From Candidatus Peribacteria bacterium (GTDB lineage: Bacteria; Patescibacteriota; Gracilibacteria; UBA1369; UBA12463), in contig CALQZC010000007.1 in the NCBI GenBank assembly GCA_943349045.1, positions 1-35,516 of the forward strand: a stretch of 35,516 nt of DNA. The letters are read 5' to 3'. The notes beneath the pieces are model-generated. The model saw only the letters and a program-made list of their open reading frames with translations, did no database searches and had not been told where the DNA came from. This document shows positions 33,611 to 35,516 of this stretch, piece after piece; positions within the stretch are counted from its first letter, which is position 1; the number at the start of each line of letters is the position of its first letter. The position numbers and the translations under genes are program-made.

Positions 33611-34720
33611 ATGGAACTGATTGCAACCTGCGCCTTTGGACTCGAAAAACTGGTATACGACGAACTGAAGAAGCTCGGGCTTTGGGTGATTAAAACCGAA
33701 GATGGGCGGGTCATATTTGAAGGTGACGACCTGGCGCTGATACGGGCGAACCTCTGGCTTCGCTGTGCAGATCGCATACAGATCAAAATAGGGGAGTTCA
33801 AGGCTCTGACCTTTGATGAACTCTTTGATCAGGTCAACGCGCTGCCATGGGAAAAATACATCAGCAAAAACGATGCCTTTCCGGTCGATGCCGTGAGCGT
33901 AAAGTCAGCGCTGCACTCCGAGCCGGCAATTCAAAGCATCGTCAAAAAATCGATTGTGAAGCGACTTCAACTCAAACATACCACAGAAATACTCTCAGAA
34001 AATTCAGGCATCGAGTACCAGATCATGGTGAAGTCGAACAAAGATCAGTTCATCGTCACGATCGACTCGTCGGGAGACAGTCTGCATAAACGCGGATACC
34101 GCATGAAGACGAAAGAGGCACCAATGAAAGAAACACTCGCAGCCGCACTGATTCAACTCTCAGGATGGACGCCAGATCGCGCGCTCATCGATCCGTTCTG
34201 CGGAAGTGGAACCATCGGAATCGAGGCGGCACTCATCGCGCACAACGCCGCACCAGGTTCCCGACGAACCTTCGCCTTTCAGAAATGGCCATGGATCGAC
34301 CAGGAGCAGATAAAAAAAGCATATCAAGAAATTCGAGATTCCTTTAAGCCAGATATAAAACTCAAAATATCGGGCTTCGATATCGACCCCGAGGCACTCG
34401 AAATAGCTCAAAAGAATGCCAACAACGCCGGATTCAAAAATATCAACTTCAAACACTCAGACTTCAACGATCTCGACTTTAGCCAGTTCGAAAACTGCAC
34501 CTTCATCTGCAACCCACCCTACGGCGAACGTCTCGAAGACCTCGCACATGTCGAAAAAATGTACCGTGAATTTGGCAAAAAAATCGCCGAAACCAAAAAC
34601 TGCTCGCTCTTCCTCATCACCGCCAACGAAAACTTCCCGCACTTCTTCGGACGACCCGCCAACAAAAACCGAAAATTATTCAACGGAGGAATCCGATGCT
34701 ATCTTTTTTCATATCTTTGA
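33611..34720 (+). CDS. THUMP-domain RNA N2-guanine methyltransferase (RlmL/YpsC-like)
   Basis: The 369-aa protein has an N-terminal ferredoxin-like/THUMP region (ELIATCAFGLEKLVYDELKKLG... RADQIQIKIGEFKALTFDELF, VTIDSSGDSLHKRGYRMKT) and a C-terminal Rossmann methyltransferase with PFCGSGTIGIEA (about 195-206) and the N6/N2 motif NPPYGERL (about 300-308). The layout matches the YpsC/RlmL group that methylates 23S rRNA guanine; tRNA is an alternative target. The stop is the only UGA among the genes here. If UGA were read through, 15 further codons follow before UAA at 34766. Confidence 0.93.
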   Translation: MELIATCAFGLEKLVYDELKKLGLWVIKTEDGRVIFEGDDLALIRANLWLRCADRIQIKIGEFKALTFDELFDQVNALPWEKYISKNDAFPVDAVSVKSALHSEPAIQSIVKKSIVKRLQLKHTTEILSENSGIEYQIMVKSNKDQFIVTIDSSGDSLHKRGYRMKTKEAPMKETLAAALIQLSGWTPDRALIDPFCGSGTIGIEAALIAHNAAPGSRRTFAFQKWPWIDQEQIKKAYQEIRDSFKPDIKLKISGFDIDPEALEIAQKNANNAGFKNINFKHSDFNDLDFSQFENCTFICNPPYGERLEDLAHVEKMYREFGKKIAETKNCSLFLITANENFPHFFGRPANKNRKLFNGGIRCYLFSYL

Positions 34721-34733
34721 CACTTCGAAGATA

Positions 34734-34761
34734 TTGCAAAAGTCAAAAAATATTGCATAAT
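34734..34761 (+). promoter_or_regulatory. Weak promoter-like pair after the methyltransferase gene
   Basis: TTGCAA (34734-34739), 16 bases, CATAAT (34756-34761). It could add to transcription of the next gene. ATATTGCA occurs twice here (34731 and 34750). Confidence 0.3.
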
Positions 34762-34786
34762 CGAGTAATTTCGCCGGCTTACTGTG

Positions 34787-34799
34787 TCCCCTTGGGGGA
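34787..34799 (+). terminator. Short GC hairpin, weak terminator candidate
   Basis: TCCCC-ttg-GGGGA, five G/C-rich pairs, followed by AAATTTT rather than a solid T run. It may end the methyltransferase operon before the next promoter. Confidence 0.3.
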
Positions 34800-34902
34800 G
34801 AAATTTTCAGCTTCAAAAACAGCCATTTTTCACCAAAAACATGATAAAACCACCGTTTTACCTAAAATCAACCTCCGCCAAGACCACGCCCATCACCCCA
34901 GC

Positions 34903-34931
34903 TTGCTCACAAAGCCAAAATCTGCTATAAT
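34903..34931 (+). promoter_or_regulatory. Promoter of the second ATPase-related gene
   Basis: TTGCTC (34903-34908), 17 bases, perfect TATAAT (34926-34931) preceded by TGC. Predicted start near 34938 gives a leader of about 27 bases to the ATG at 34965. Confidence 0.7.
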
Positions 34932-34964
34932 AAAGAGAAACACTAAAGCCAAATAAAAAACCAA

Positions 34965-35516
34965 ATGAACTTCAATATCGACACCAAACAGCTCATTCTC
35001 ATCTGGAACAATCTCGTCGAGTTCATGCGAACGAATTCAATTGAAATCGTCGCCATAGTTGTCGGCGTACCACTCGGACTCTGCTTTATCAAATGGCTTT
35101 TTCGTTACTGGTACATCGGTCAGACAAAAAACGTCTATTTCCGAGTTGTCTTACCACGAGAAGATTCACAGAAAGATAAGGAGAAGGAGGTACAAAAAGA
35201 CCTCAAAGAAAAAATAGGCATTATGGAACAGTGCTTTCGCTCTCTGATGGAGCTGCGAGAACTTAATATCATGAATGCCATTCGAAGCTTCATTTTCGGC
35301 TCAGATATCGTCTCATTTGAGATTATGGTCGAGAAGAAAGTTATTACCTTCTATGTCGTCACCGTCGAGTACTACAGCAAAATCGTAGAAAAGCAGATTA
35401 CCTCATTCTACCCAAACGCAGAGATCGAACCCGTAGATCCTGTGCTCCTGGAGAAAAAGCCAGGACAATCCATGAAGAGCTTTTATGCCTATCAGCAGCA
35501 GCCTTTCTGGTTTCCT
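34965..35516 (+). CDS. Membrane-anchored protein related to the secretion ATPase, 3' end cut by window edge
   Basis: The first 184 codons are open to the window end. One membrane segment (about 26-50, SIEIVAIVVGVPLGLCFIKWLF) precedes a cytoplasmic region. Compared with the N-terminal part of the ATPase at 7415-9964, the similar blocks are YFRVVLPREDSQKDKEKEVQ (against FLQIRVPRKESKDDVEKETQ), IIGIM/IGIM, and VEKQITSFYPNAEIE (against LEKQITSFYTDCHIE). It is therefore a paralog in the same family. The P-loop part would lie beyond the window, so ATPase activity is not shown. It has its own strong promoter. Confidence 0.8.
   Translation, partial: MNFNIDTKQLILIWNNLVEFMRTNSIEIVAIVVGVPLGLCFIKWLFRYWYIGQTKNVYFRVVLPREDSQKDKEKEVQKDLKEKIGIMEQCFRSLMELRELNIMNAIRSFIFGSDIVSFEIMVEKKVITFYVVTVEYYSKIVEKQITSFYPNAEIEPVDPVLLEKKPGQSMKSFYAYQQQPFWFP

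Noticed and set aside
34696-34956. 86-aa plus-strand frame after the methyltransferase
   Set aside because: It overlaps the methyltransferase tail out of frame and spans a hairpin and the promoter of the next gene; composition is low-complexity.

Overview
The window reads as ordinary chromosome of an uncultivated Patescibacteria (CPR) bacterium, most likely on the Gracilibacteria/Peregrinibacteria side. That placement is inference. It rests on an orphan PemK-type toxin of a style common in CPR genomes, two proteins that join a sigma region-4 helix-turn-helix to HARE-HTH domains, a VirB4/TraD-like ATPase with an N-terminal membrane anchor, small hydrophilic CPR-style proteins, and a strong bias against UGA stops (20 UAA, 9 UAG, 1 UGA by my reading). 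Long genes such as dnaE (1199 codons) and valS (888 codons) are open under the standard code, so UGA is not freely used as glycine as in BD1-5/SR1 lineages. I found no convincing Shine-Dalgarno sequence in front of any gene. Many promoters are TTGACA/TATAAT-like or extended -10 (TGN-TATAAT) boxes.

Layout. 1-2273 (minus): a truncated membrane-anchored protein, ruvB and a PH-domain membrane protein. 2329-2403: tRNA-Arg(TCT). 2449-4434 (minus): a secreted M23 peptidase with three SLH domains, divergent from tsaE and an overlapping HD-domain gene (4491-5520). 5525-9964 (minus): a 3D-domain protein with four peptidoglycan-binding repeats, then a large secretion/conjugation-type ATPase. 10137-13999: an accessory-looking stretch with an unknown 260-aa protein, a Pif1-like helicase, an orphan PemK/MazF-like toxin, a minus-strand structured RNA with its own promoter and terminator, an 83-aa basic protein and a C92-type cysteine hydrolase. 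14011-19407 (minus): dnaE followed by aspS, with tRNA-Leu(TAG) upstream. 19734-21622 (plus): sigma-R4/HARE-HTH protein A, a small unknown protein and a HIT protein. 21642-24068 (minus): a small coiled-coil protein, nadA and nadC from one strong promoter. 24182-27849 (plus): valS and a TPR-like protein. 27839-29659 (minus): sigma-R4/HARE-HTH protein B and a winged-helix regulator with a degenerate receiver. 29857-34720 (plus): dtd, glyS, a truncated S51 peptidase, a ThrA-like homoserine dehydrogenase, a NUDIX hydrolase and a THUMP RNA methyltransferase. 34965 to the end: the start of a second membrane-anchored protein related to the ATPase at 7415-9964.

The genes fall into translation (three aminoacyl-tRNA synthetases, Dtd, TsaE, an RNA methyltransferase, two tRNAs), replication and repair (DnaE, RuvB, Pif1), NAD synthesis (NadA and NadC without NadB here), cell envelope (M23-SLH, 3D-PGBD), and DNA or protein transfer (two related ATPase-type genes). 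The most unusual item is a candidate RNA of about 137 nt at 12742-12878. It has a perfect -35/-10 promoter, a GAAA-capped hairpin, a 12-bp helix and an intrinsic terminator whose loop can kiss a second loop through 7 bp. It runs tail to tail into the orphan toxin gene. A second unusual item is a 19-base element plus hairpin that sits immediately 3' of both tRNA genes. There is no stretch longer than 300 bases without a gene. The largest gaps are 12742-13015 (holds the RNA) and 34721-34964 (promoter-like boxes and a weak hairpin).
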